Assembly (NCBI GenBank): GCA_002898675.1
Contig: BEHW01000044.1
Coordinates: 1-16,707 of the forward strand
Source of the DNA: a bacterium HR20
GTDB taxonomy: Bacteria > Bacteroidota > Ignavibacteria > Kapaibacteriales > NICIL-2
Direction of reading: 5' to 3'
DNA length: 16,707 nt
Shown here: piece after piece, positions 1-5,989 of the stretch
How the letters are laid out: each line of letters starts with the position of its first letter
Numbering within the stretch: the stretch's first letter is position 1
The notes under the pieces: generated by a model
Told to the model about the DNA's origin: nothing
The model's input: only the letters and a program-made list of their open reading frames with translations
Database searches by the model: none
Translations under genes and position numbers: made by a program

Positions 1-73
1 GTTCGCTGTGTGTTATCGGCAGCTCCCCCGAAAACTGAACACTTCTGGCGGCAAGTAGTTTTGCACATCACCG
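1..73. other. Leader before murF, possibly the tail of an upstream gene
   Basis: These bases precede murF. On the plus strand one frame stays open from the window edge to a TAG at 56-58, another to a TGA at about 36, and the third runs on into murF. A short C-terminal tail of an upstream gene is therefore possible, but nothing here is long enough to identify. No strong Shine-Dalgarno sequence is visible before the murF start. Confidence 0.3.
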
Positions 74-1498
74 ATGGATGTCGCTATGTTGCTGTTCACA
101 CGTGCAGAGCTTGCCGAAGTCCTCAAGCCCGTTGCAAGTGACAATCTTGACGCGCTCGACGTTGTCGAGGGTGTTTCCACGGATTCGCGGACACTTCAGG
201 CGGGCAATCTTTTCGTAGCGCTTCGTGGGGAGCGTTTCGATGGTCATGCGTTCGTTGCTGATGCGATCGAGCGCGGCGCACGTGCGTTGGTACTCGATGC
301 GTCCTATCGGGGAAACTGCGCACCTGGGGATGTGCCGACGTTCTGGGTTGGCGACACGCTTACTGCCTACGGCGATCTTGCGCGGGCGCATCGTCGGCGT
401 TTTGATGTACCGGTCGTTGCAGTTGCAGGCGCCGTCGGAAAGACGACGACGAAAGACATTGCCGCGCATCTTCTTGCCACGCGGTATTCTGTGCATCGGA
501 CGCCCGGCAATTGGAACAACCGCGTTGGTGTGCCGCATGTGCTTCTGGGGATTGAACCCGCGCACACTGCAGTTGTGGTCGAGATCGGGACAAATCGTCC
601 CGGGGAAATTGCTGAGCTTTGCCGCATCGCTGAGCCGACACATGGCGTTATCACGGCAATTGCCGAAGAGCATTTGGAGTTCCTCGGCTCGCTCGATGGT
701 GTCGAGCAGGAAGAAACTGCGCTCTTTCGTTGGCTTGCTCGTCACGGCGGGTTTGCATGCGTCAATGTTGACGATAACCGTCTTGTACGCTATGCTGACC
801 ACATGCCGCACGTCCTGACGTTCGGTCGCGATGGTTCGGCTCAGCTCCGCGCAAGCTTTGTGCTCGAGCCCCGTACGCTCTTCCCGCTCATCGAGCTTGC
901 GTTCGAAGGAACCAGTGTCCGTGCACGGCTATCGCACCCAGGATACGGTGCAGCATTCTGTGCGATCGCTGCATCTGCAGTGGCACTCAGTCTTGGCGTA
1001 GAGTTGGAGGCAATTGCCCATGAGCTTGGAACGTACCGTCCCGCTGCTCCACAGCGCTATGCGCGAATGCAGGTCGAGGAAGGCCAGGGCGGCATTACCA
1101 TCTTGAACGATTGCTACAACGCCAACCCAGCTTCGATGCGTGTAGCGCTCGATACGCTCTCGGCATATCCGACAGCTCAGCAACGTATCGCGGTGCTTGG
1201 CGATATGCGTGAGCTGGGTGCAGCCACTGATGCCGAGCATCAGGCGATCCTGCGGTATGCTGCAGAGCGTGCTGACGTCGTTGTCGCAATTGGGCAGGCG
1301 ATGGAGCAGGCGGTGTGCTCTCTCACTGGTGGTGGGAGCCTCTCGTGCGCGGTTACAATCGCTCGAAGCCACAGTGAAGCAGCATCCATCGTTCGCTTGC
1401 TGGCACGTCCGGGGGATGTGGTTTTAGTCAAAGGCTCGCGCTCGATGATGCTTGAGCATGTGATCGCAGAGCTCCGCGAGCAACGGCAGGAGCCGTAG
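74..1498 (+). CDS. murF: UDP-N-acetylmuramoyl-tripeptide--D-alanyl-D-alanine ligase (MurF)
   Basis: MurF joins D-Ala-D-Ala to the UDP-MurNAc-tripeptide using ATP, the last cytoplasmic step in building the peptidoglycan stem peptide. The 474-residue length fits the family (E. coli about 450). Visible in order are an N-terminal substrate-binding region with STDSR and the GNLFVALRGERFDGH block (residues 35-58), the P-loop VGKTTTK (121-127), the NWNNRVGVP motif (146-154), EEHLEFLGS (198-206), the C-terminal-domain motif NDCYNANPASM (345-355), LGDMRELG (375-382), and VLVKGSRS near 450. The P-loop has Ala-Val where Ser-Asn or Ser-Ser is more usual before GKT. ATG 74 is used here; ATG 86 (starting MLLFTRAEL) matches the usual MurF N-terminus at least as well, and neither has a clear ribosome binding site. 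The thioesterase gene follows after 38 bp. No other dcw cell-wall genes adjoin it except the truncated mraZ, which is 1.8 kb away on the other strand. Confidence 0.95.
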   Translation: MDVAMLLFTRAELAEVLKPVASDNLDALDVVEGVSTDSRTLQAGNLFVALRGERFDGHAFVADAIERGARALVLDASYRGNCAPGDVPTFWVGDTLTAYGDLARAHRRRFDVPVVAVAGAVGKTTTKDIAAHLLATRYSVHRTPGNWNNRVGVPHVLLGIEPAHTAVVVEIGTNRPGEIAELCRIAEPTHGVITAIAEEHLEFLGSLDGVEQEETALFRWLARHGGFACVNVDDNRLVRYADHMPHVLTFGRDGSAQLRASFVLEPRTLFPLIELAFEGTSVRARLSHPGYGAAFCAIAASAVALSLGVELEAIAHELGTYRPAAPQRYARMQVEEGQGGITILNDCYNANPASMRVALDTLSAYPTAQQRIAVLGDMRELGAATDAEHQAILRYAAERADVVVAIGQAMEQAVCSLTGGGSLSCAVTIARSHSEAASIVRLLARPGDVVLVKGSRSMMLEHVIAELREQRQEP

Positions 1499-1536
1499 CT
1501 TTGCATTTGTGGTGCAATCTCCACTGTTTCTCTACG

Positions 1537-2061
1537 ATGCAATCCAAATGTCCTTCGGAGTCCGCTATCGAGATGACAGAGCTTGTTTTGCCCAACGATA
1601 CGAACTACTTGGGCAACCTACTCGGTGGACGCTTGATGCACTGGGTGGATATTGCCGCAGCACTGGCTGCGATGAAGCATAGTGGGCGGGTCTGTGTGAC
1701 AGCATCGGTTGATAGCATCAGCTTTTTCGAGCCGATCAAGTTGGGACATGTTGTGCGTATCTACGCGATGGTCAATCGTGCGTTTCGGACCTCGATGGAG
1801 GTTGGCGTCAAAGTACTCCGCGAGGATCCGATCAACGGATCGTCAGCCCATGTTGCAACGGCGTATCTGACGTTCGTTGCCATTGACCAATACGGCAAGC
1901 CACTGCCAGTTCCACCGATCGAGCCGCGGACACCGGACGAGCAGCGCCGCTACGAAGCAGCGGAAATTCGGCGCCAACAGCGGTTGGAGCAGCGCGAACT
2001 GCTCCGCAAGCGCCATGAGCAAATTCAAGCAGCACAAAGCGACGTATCCCGCACATGTTGA
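1537..2061 (+). CDS. Acyl-CoA thioesterase, hotdog fold (YciA/ACOT7 type)
   Basis: This 174-residue cytoplasmic protein should hydrolyse acyl-CoA thioesters to free acid and CoA. The motif LPNDTNYLGNLLGGRLMHWVD (residues 18-38) is the active-site block of the YciA/ACOT7 hotdog family, with the Asn at 23 and the Asp at 38 in the positions of the catalytic pair. It is followed by the TASVDSISFFEPIKLGHVV strand region. From about residue 126 the protein ends in a highly charged Arg/Glu/Gln helix, a tail often seen in this family. The frame is open from a TTG at 1501, but ATG 1537 gives the normal N-terminus and is preferred. The 3' end overlaps tyrS by 7 bp, so the two are probably translationally coupled. 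The natural chain-length preference cannot be read from the sequence. Confidence 0.88.
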   Translation: MQSKCPSESAIEMTELVLPNDTNYLGNLLGGRLMHWVDIAAALAAMKHSGRVCVTASVDSISFFEPIKLGHVVRIYAMVNRAFRTSMEVGVKVLREDPINGSSAHVATAYLTFVAIDQYGKPLPVPPIEPRTPDEQRRYEAAEIRRQQRLEQRELLRKRHEQIQAAQSDVSRTC

Positions 2062-3281
2062 GCAACGTTCCAGGTGCAATGCTCCCTGCCGGGGAACAGT
2101 TCCGAATCCTCTCCGATGGTGTTGCGGAAATATTGCCGCTCGATGAGTTTCGTGCAAAGCTGGAGCGAGCAGTTCGAACGCGCACACCCCTCCGTGTCAA
2201 GCTCGGATGCGATCCATCGCGGCCGGATCTGCATATCGGCCACGCGGTCGTACTCGAAAAGCTTCGGCAGTTTCAAGAACTGGGACATACGGTCATCTTC
2301 ATCATCGGCGATTTTACCGCGATGATCGGCGATCCGAGCGGCCGTACGAAAACGCGCCCAGCGCTGACGCTCGAGGAGACGCAAGCGAATGCGCGATCGT
2401 ACTTCGAGCAAGTGGGGATCGTCCTCGATGTCGCACGTGCGGAGATTCGCTCGAACTCCGAATGGCTCAGCAGGCTCACATTTGCTGATGTTATCCGTGT
2501 CGCAGCGCAGGTGACTGTTTCCCAGATGCTCGAGCGCGATGATTTCCACGAGCGCTTCAACCGCGAGCAACCGATCGCGCTCCATGAGCTGCTCTACCCT
2601 CTTGCGCAAGGGCTCGATTCCGTCGAGGTGCGGGCAGACATCGAACTTGGGGGAACCGACCAACGGTTCAACTTTCTCTTAGCGCGGGAACTGCAAAAGC
2701 ACGCTGGACAAGAGCCGCAAGCGATCGTGCTGATGCCACTGCTCGAAGGCACCGACGGCGTGCAGAAGATGAGCAAATCGCTCGGCAACTACATCGCATT
2801 GCTCGATCCGCCGCGCGAAATGTTCGGGAAAGTCATGTCCATCCCGGATGAACTCATCGTGCGCTACTACCGCTATGCGACGTTTGCCTCTGCTGACCAA
2901 GCGCATGCGATGGAGCAACAATTGCGCGATGGGAGCTTACATCCGCGCGAAGCAAAAGCATTGGTGGCAGAGCGGCTGGTGGCGCGCTATCATGGGGAGG
3001 ACGCAGCGCGCCATGCCCGGGAGGAATTCGACCGCATGTTCCGTCACAAGGAAGTGCCGGAAGAAATCGAGACTGTCCCGCTGCAGTTGCCAATGCCACT
3101 TGTCGAGGTAGTAGTTGCTGCGGGGTTAGTTCCATCGAAGAGCGAGGCACGGCGGTTGATCGCGCAAGGCGGCGTGTACGTCAACGGTGAGCGTGTCACA
3201 GACCATGCAGCAGTGCTTCCGCGCGGGGAGCATATCGTCAAGGTGGGCAAGCGCCGGTTTGTGCGGATACAACCAGCCTGA
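2055..3281 (+). CDS. tyrS: Tyrosyl-tRNA synthetase
   Basis: This class I aminoacyl-tRNA synthetase charges tRNA-Tyr. At 408 residues it is of normal length. The Rossmann catalytic domain begins with KLGCDPSRPDLHIGHAVVL, with HIGH at residues 60-63, followed by IGDFTAMIGDPSGR (84-97). The ELGGTDQRFN block binds substrate, and the KMSKS loop lies at 238-242. Residues 345-408 form an S4-type RNA-binding domain (SKSEARRLIAQGGVYVNGE). The canonical KMSKS, rather than the KFGKT of E. coli TyrS, places it in the second bacterial TyrRS subfamily. The start overlaps the end of the thioesterase gene in a different frame. The gene ends 43 bp from the end of the truncated mraZ on the opposite strand, and I see no convincing hairpin terminator in that gap. 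No T-box leader is visible. Confidence 0.96.
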   Translation: MLSNVPGAMLPAGEQFRILSDGVAEILPLDEFRAKLERAVRTRTPLRVKLGCDPSRPDLHIGHAVVLEKLRQFQELGHTVIFIIGDFTAMIGDPSGRTKTRPALTLEETQANARSYFEQVGIVLDVARAEIRSNSEWLSRLTFADVIRVAAQVTVSQMLERDDFHERFNREQPIALHELLYPLAQGLDSVEVRADIELGGTDQRFNFLLARELQKHAGQEPQAIVLMPLLEGTDGVQKMSKSLGNYIALLDPPREMFGKVMSIPDELIVRYYRYATFASADQAHAMEQQLRDGSLHPREAKALVAERLVARYHGEDAARHAREEFDRMFRHKEVPEEIETVPLQLPMPLVEVVVAAGLVPSKSEARRLIAQGGVYVNGERVTDHAAVLPRGEHIVKVGKRRFVRIQPA

Positions 3282-3324
3282 GGTATACTTTGAGACTACT
3301 ACACCTGTACCGGAAGTGTTGGGA

Positions 3325-3615
3325 TCAGGATACCGCAATCCGCTGCTGTGGATCGAGCTCGACTTCTTCACACCACGAGAGAATCATGCGGAGAAAGAAC
3401 CGCTGCTTCTCATCGTACTGGTTGAGCTGCGCAAAGCGCTCCTCGTAGCGCCGCCACTCATTGAGTGGGTAGGCGACGATACAGCGATCGGTCCCGCGCG
3501 TGAGCACGAACGTATCCTGCGCCTCGGGCGCAAGGACACGACGCATCTTGGCGGGGATGTTCACCCGCCCCTTGGCGTCAACCGAATAGGTTTCCTGACC
3601 TTTGAACCCACTCAC
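3325..3615 (-). CDS. mraZ: MraZ-like transcription regulator, C-terminally truncated
   Basis: MraZ is a ring-forming DNA-binding protein of the SpoVT/AbrB fold that normally heads the dcw cell-division and cell-wall cluster and controls it. The N-terminal half is clear: GFKGQETYSVDAKGRVNIP followed by AKMRR, then TDRCIVAYPLNEW and an RFFLRMIL helix. The second AbrB repeat stops at ELDPQQRIAVS, where a full MraZ (about 145-155 residues) would go on with an ILIP-like strand and some 50 more residues. The frame is open back to ATG 3753, but the family starts just before FxG, and a pair of MraZ boxes lies at 3699-3713. GTG 3615 is therefore chosen, giving about 96 residues. No clear ribosome binding site supports it; in-frame GTGs at 3663 and 3669 are alternatives. 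It lies head to head with a truncated lexA-like gene and convergent with tyrS. It could be a pseudogene or fragment. Confidence 0.75.
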   Translation of the reverse strand: MSGFKGQETYSVDAKGRVNIPAKMRRVLAPEAQDTFVLTRGTDRCIVAYPLNEWRRYEERFAQLNQYDEKQRFFLRMILSWCEEVELDPQQRIAVS

Positions 3616-3698
3616 GCTCGGGACAAGCGCATCGGTGCAACACTCGGCGACGGCACCGGTCACCGTCACCTGCGCAGCAGTGAAAGGGGTGCCTATCT

Positions 3699-3713
3699 CC
3701 CACTTTCTCCCAC
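3699..3713 (-). promoter_or_regulatory. Tandem MraZ boxes upstream of mraZ
   Basis: On the minus strand the sequence reads GTGGGAGAAAGTGGGAGA: two GTGGG pentamers separated by exactly 5 bp (a 10-bp period, one helical turn). E. coli MraZ is known to bind TGGGN direct repeats with 5-bp spacers in front of its own gene, and the mollicute MraZ box also contains AAAGTG. Neither the position 10 bp before nor that 10 bp after matches well, so only two repeats are claimed. The boxes lie 84 bp before the proposed GTG start. Confidence 0.6.
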
Positions 3714-3823
3714 CGCGCAAGTGCAAAACACGCGCAGAAGTCTGCTTGCGCAAGAGGAAAACGCAAAAAAATTTCGATTTCTGCGAAAAATTGCGTTTTT
3801 GCGCTGAATTCGCAAGTTTGGGA

Positions 3824-3846
3824 CATGTATAACGCCGTTATGCATG
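3824..3846. promoter_or_regulatory. 23-bp dyad, candidate operator
   Basis: The left arm CATGTATAACG (3824-3834) and the right arm CGTTATGCATG (3836-3846) are reverse complements apart from one mismatched pair (3828/3842), around a single central base. The size and symmetry are those of a dimeric repressor site. It sits between the two divergent regulators. Whether it binds a LexA-family protein, MraZ or another regulator cannot be told from the sequence; it does not match the E. coli or Bacillus SOS box. Confidence 0.5.
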
Positions 3847-3902
3847 ATTTTCACATCATCGCACCCCTCACCCCCTCCCCACACGTTTCTCGACTTATCC
3901 AG

Positions 3903-3962
3903 AACCTGAAACTTTATCCAGTACTCTCCACCCTTGTTTCAACAACCTGAAAATTGTTCCAG
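3903..3962 (+). repeat. 19-bp direct repeat upstream of the lexA-like gene
   Basis: AACCTGAAACTTTATCCAG (3903-3921) and AACCTGAAAATTGTTCCAG (3944-3962) agree at 16 of 19 positions and start 41 bp apart. A further TTATCCAG lies at 3895-3902, so this octamer or a variant ends three units. The second copy overlaps TTGTT-TC-AACAA, a perfect 5-bp inverted repeat at 3934-3945. The array lies 49 bp before the lexA-like ATG, the right place for a regulatory site. Confidence 0.5.
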
Positions 3963-4010
3963 GAAAGTCGTATTTTTCGCTCTGTTGAACCTTTGTGCCT
4001 GTCGAAAAGG

Positions 4011-4169
4011 ATGCGCCCGCCGCTTTCGCCGCGACAACGCCAGCTGCTGGCGTTCATTGAACGGTACATCCAAGAGCGCGGCTTTCCACCAAGCTACGAG
4101 GAAATGCGCACCGCGCTCAAGGTCTCCTCGCTCAACGGTATTGCCGAGATGATCATCACGCTGGAATAA
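4011..4169 (+). pseudogene. LexA-like winged-helix N-terminus, truncated
   Basis: The 52-residue product matches the start of LexA, the SOS repressor: PLSPRQRQLLAFIERYIQER then GFPPSYEEMRTALKVSSLNGI, corresponding to the LTxRQ helix, the GxPPTxxEIAxxLG turn and the SxNGIxxxIxxLE recognition helix. It stops at ITLE with TAA. There is no wing, no Ala-Gly or Cys-Gly cleavage site and none of the catalytic Ser/Lys peptidase domain, so about 150 residues of a normal LexA (about 200) are missing. The three frames after the stop show no LexA-like sequence, so this is a loss of the 3' part rather than a simple frameshift. ATG 4011 is chosen because homology begins there; an AAAAGG lies directly before it, unusually close for a ribosome binding site. 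The frame is open back to an alternative start codon near 3954. Without its wing and dimer domain it is unlikely to work as a LexA repressor. Confidence 0.7.
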
Positions 4170-4356
4170 CCACTGTAGTAGTCAGCATGATAAATTACCT
4201 CAAAAATTCATCAGATCATGGCTTGAATGAGCCATGAACGCAAGTGCACGTCAGTAACGAAACAAGCTGTGATGACGAACTACCAGCATTCAGCCGGAGT
4301 TATACGCTGTAGTCCTGGAATGAAGCCAAAGTTGCTGATTGAGGAAGTATTCGCAG
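4170..4356. other. AT-rich spacer without a gene
   Basis: No coding frame of note is seen. The base composition is clearly more AT-rich than the flanking genes. It contains a hairpin (TCATGGCT at 4216-4223 pairing with AGCCATGA at 4230-4237, loop of 6) and one arm of a short inverted repeat whose other arm lies in the end of the acyl-CoA dehydrogenase gene. The hairpin could act as a weak terminator for the minus-strand gene, since a T5 tract follows on that strand, but the T tract is about 10 bases away. Confidence 0.5.
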
Positions 4357-4378
4357 TTATTGTGTAAGGTAATTTACC
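4188..4378. repeat. Possible small inverted-repeat element
   Basis: GATAAATTACCT (4189-4200) and the reverse complement of 4367-4378 (GGTAAATTACCT) agree at 11 of 12 bases. The tetramer AGCA flanks both outer ends (4184-4187, one base from the arm, and 4379-4382), as a target-site duplication would. The enclosed 190 bp are AT-rich and contain a hairpin. The right arm lies within the last codons of the acyl-CoA dehydrogenase gene. The match is short, so chance remains possible; no further copy was noticed in the window. Confidence 0.25.
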
Positions 4379-5535
4379 AGCAGGCTTCGTGCGATGACGA
4401 TACGCTGGATTTCGCTGGTGCCTTCGCCGATGGTGAGCAGTTTGGAGTCGCGCCAGTACTTTTCGACGGGGAATTCCTTGATGTAGCCATAGCCACCGTG
4501 GATTTGCACGGCATCTTCCGCAGTGCGGACAGCAACCTCGCTGGCGAAGAGCTTCGCCTGTGAAGCTTCTTGGCGGTACGACTTCCCTTGGTCGCGGAGC
4601 CAGGCAGCACGGTAGGTGAGCAGCCGTGCTGCTTCGATCTCCATGTTCATTCGAGCCAGCTTCATCGCGACTGCTTGATGCTCGATGAGCGGTTTGCCGA
4701 ACTGGATGCGCTCCTGTGCATACTTCATCGCCGCTTCGAACGCACCTTGCGCTAAGCCAACCGAAAGAGCAGCAATCGTCACTCGACCGCCATCGAGAAT
4801 TGCCAGTGCTTGCTGAAATCCCTCGCCTTCCTGGCCAAGCAGGTTGGTCGCCGGAACCCGCACATCGTCGAGCACGAGCGACGCAGTGTCACTGCAGCGC
4901 ATCCCAACTTTGTTTTCCTTCTTGCTGGCGTAGAACCCGGGCATGGATTTATCCACCACAAACGCACTAATGCCTCGCTTACCTTTTGCAGGGTCGGTTT
5001 TTGCCATGATCACCGCAATTGAGCCGACGTTGCCGTGCGTGATGAAATTCTTGCTGCCGCGGAGAATGTAGTCGTCGCCATCGCGGAGAGCGATTGTTTG
5101 CATTGCCCCAGCATCGGAGCCAGAGCCTGGTTCGGTCAGCCCCCAAGCACCGAGCGTTTCGCCTTGTGCAAGGGGACGAACGTAACGCTCCCGCACCGCA
5201 TCGCTCCCGTAACGGTAGATGTGGTAGGTGCACAGTCCGTTGTGCGCAGCAACACCGAGCGCAACCGCAGGACAGATGCGTGCGATTTCCTCGACGATGA
5301 TTGCGCATTCGAGTGCGCCTAAGCCTGCGCCACCGTAGTCGGGTGGGATCAGAATTCCTAAAAAACCAAGCTCGCCGAGCTTGCGAAAGATTTCGTGCGG
5401 GAACTCTTGCGTTTCATCGTAATAGGCCACGTGCGGACGAATCTCTGCTTCAGCGAACTCGCGCGCAAGTTGCCGAATTTGCTCTTGCTCTTGGCTGAGA
5501 GCAAACGAGACACTGTGCGATACAACCTCGTACAT
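4357..5535 (-). CDS. Acyl-CoA dehydrogenase (short/medium-chain type, FAD-dependent)
   Basis: This 392-residue cytoplasmic flavoenzyme oxidises acyl-CoA to trans-2-enoyl-CoA and passes electrons to ETF, as in beta-oxidation or branched-chain amino-acid breakdown. It shows the N-terminal helical domain (residues 10-125), the FAD/substrate motif AWGLTEPGSGSDAG (130-143), the beta domain with GSKNFITHG, and the C-terminal helical domain with RIQFGKPLIEHQAV and QIHGGYGYIKEFPVEKYWRD. Near the end is the GEGTSEIQR block, where Glu371 lies at the position of the catalytic base of short- and medium-chain enzymes. The start ATG 5535 has AGGTAG seven bases before it. The last residues (VNYLTQ) go slightly beyond the usual end and are encoded by the right arm of the small inverted repeat. 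It is a single-gene unit here, with no ETF or thiolase gene nearby; the exact substrate cannot be assigned. Confidence 0.93.
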   Translation of the reverse strand: MYEVVSHSVSFALSQEQEQIRQLAREFAEAEIRPHVAYYDETQEFPHEIFRKLGELGFLGILIPPDYGGAGLGALECAIIVEEIARICPAVALGVAAHNGLCTYHIYRYGSDAVRERYVRPLAQGETLGAWGLTEPGSGSDAGAMQTIALRDGDDYILRGSKNFITHGNVGSIAVIMAKTDPAKGKRGISAFVVDKSMPGFYASKKENKVGMRCSDTASLVLDDVRVPATNLLGQEGEGFQQALAILDGGRVTIAALSVGLAQGAFEAAMKYAQERIQFGKPLIEHQAVAMKLARMNMEIEAARLLTYRAAWLRDQGKSYRQEASQAKLFASEVAVRTAEDAVQIHGGYGYIKEFPVEKYWRDSKLLTIGEGTSEIQRIVIARSLLVNYLTQ

Positions 5536-5989
5536 GGCACTACCTGCCTGATATACCAGCGTACTGATTGACCGTTACACTGAACACTGCAACCTCGGTG
5601 CAGCGTTCCACGGTTGGCAAAGTTACTGCAGCAGCTCTCGGGCAGCAGTGAAGTTTTGCTCAAAAGTGCCGATACCTGCTGGCGGTGATTCAACCGTAGT
5701 GCGATCAAGCCGATGCGATTTGATCTGGATGGATACCTTGCCCGACTGAGCGAAGGCGAGCGTTACCTTGTGCTCGAACAGCTCTGGCTGTGGGGAAGCA
5801 CCGCTGCTGCGACAGGTGCCATACTGATTGCAACGGCGATCTGGCAGCTTGTCCGATAGACTCACTTGCTGCGCGTTTTCGCTGGGCAGCCTCTCCTACA
5901 ACAGTTACGCGCCTCCACTTCAGGAGGGAAAGGGAGCCGTTGTGCGTAGTTTCGCACCACCGTTGTTGAACTTCCCAGTCACTTGTGCA
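5536..5989. other. 454-bp gap with two overlapping weak small ORFs
   Basis: No gene can be called with confidence. Two short frames overlap in antisense. On the plus strand, 5713-5859 encodes 48 residues with a charged N-terminal half and a hydrophobic C-terminal helix (WGSTAAATGAILIATAIW), like a tiny single-pass membrane protein, but without a good ribosome binding site. On the minus strand, 5623-5865 encodes 80 residues with alternating beta-like segments (HKVTLAFAQSGKVSIQIK) and no recognised domain. At most one is likely to be real. Codon third-position use does not separate them clearly. The rest (5860-5989) is the leader of the lipoprotein gene. Confidence 0.4.

Larger units (their letters stand above)
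3616..4010. promoter_or_regulatory. Divergent control region between mraZ and the lexA-like gene
   Basis: This 395-bp gap separates two regulators that face away from each other. From left to right it holds a pair of MraZ-type boxes (3699-3713), a run of A/T-rich sequence with many GCG/CGC and A or T tracts (3755-3815), a 23-bp dyad (3824-3846), a C-rich stretch (3862-3882, G-rich on the other strand), and a 19-bp direct repeat (3903-3962). The density of symmetric and repeated sites is much higher than in other gaps of this window. No confident -35/-10 pair or Bacteroidota-type TAnnTTTG promoter could be fixed by eye. Confidence 0.55.

Noticed and set aside
3299..3753. mraZ starting at ATG 3753 with an extra N-terminal 46 residues
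   Set aside because: The added residues have no counterpart in MraZ proteins and the stretch contains the MraZ boxes, so it is taken as leader sequence.
3187..3807. 206-residue plus-strand frame across the tyrS end and mraZ
   Set aside because: It is the antisense of mraZ and overlaps the S4 domain of TyrS; the translated sequence has no domain, while the opposite strand has clear MraZ motifs.
3755..3815. A/T tracts with repeated CGC/GCG as a terminator or hairpin array
   Set aside because: The pairing arms are interrupted by large internal mismatches and there is no clean stem followed by a T tract; it looks like promoter-type AT-rich sequence.
3862..3882. G-rich minus-strand stretch as a G-quadruplex
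   Set aside because: Only three runs of four or five G are present (G4, G5, G4), so a stable three-tetrad quadruplex is not supported.
3894..3921. Two TTATCCAG sequences resembling DnaA boxes
   Set aside because: Each differs from the TTATNCACA consensus, there is no dnaA, dnaN or AT-rich unwinding element nearby, and they are better explained as part of the direct repeat before the lexA-like gene.
4216..4237. Perfect 8-bp hairpin as a terminator for the acyl-CoA dehydrogenase gene
   Set aside because: The T5 tract on the minus strand is about 10 bases from the stem, too far for a normal intrinsic terminator; kept only as a note in the spacer entry.
4170..4356. Frameshifted continuation of lexA downstream of the stop
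   Set aside because: All three plus-strand frames were read; none shows the wing, the cleavage site or the Ser/Lys peptidase motifs.
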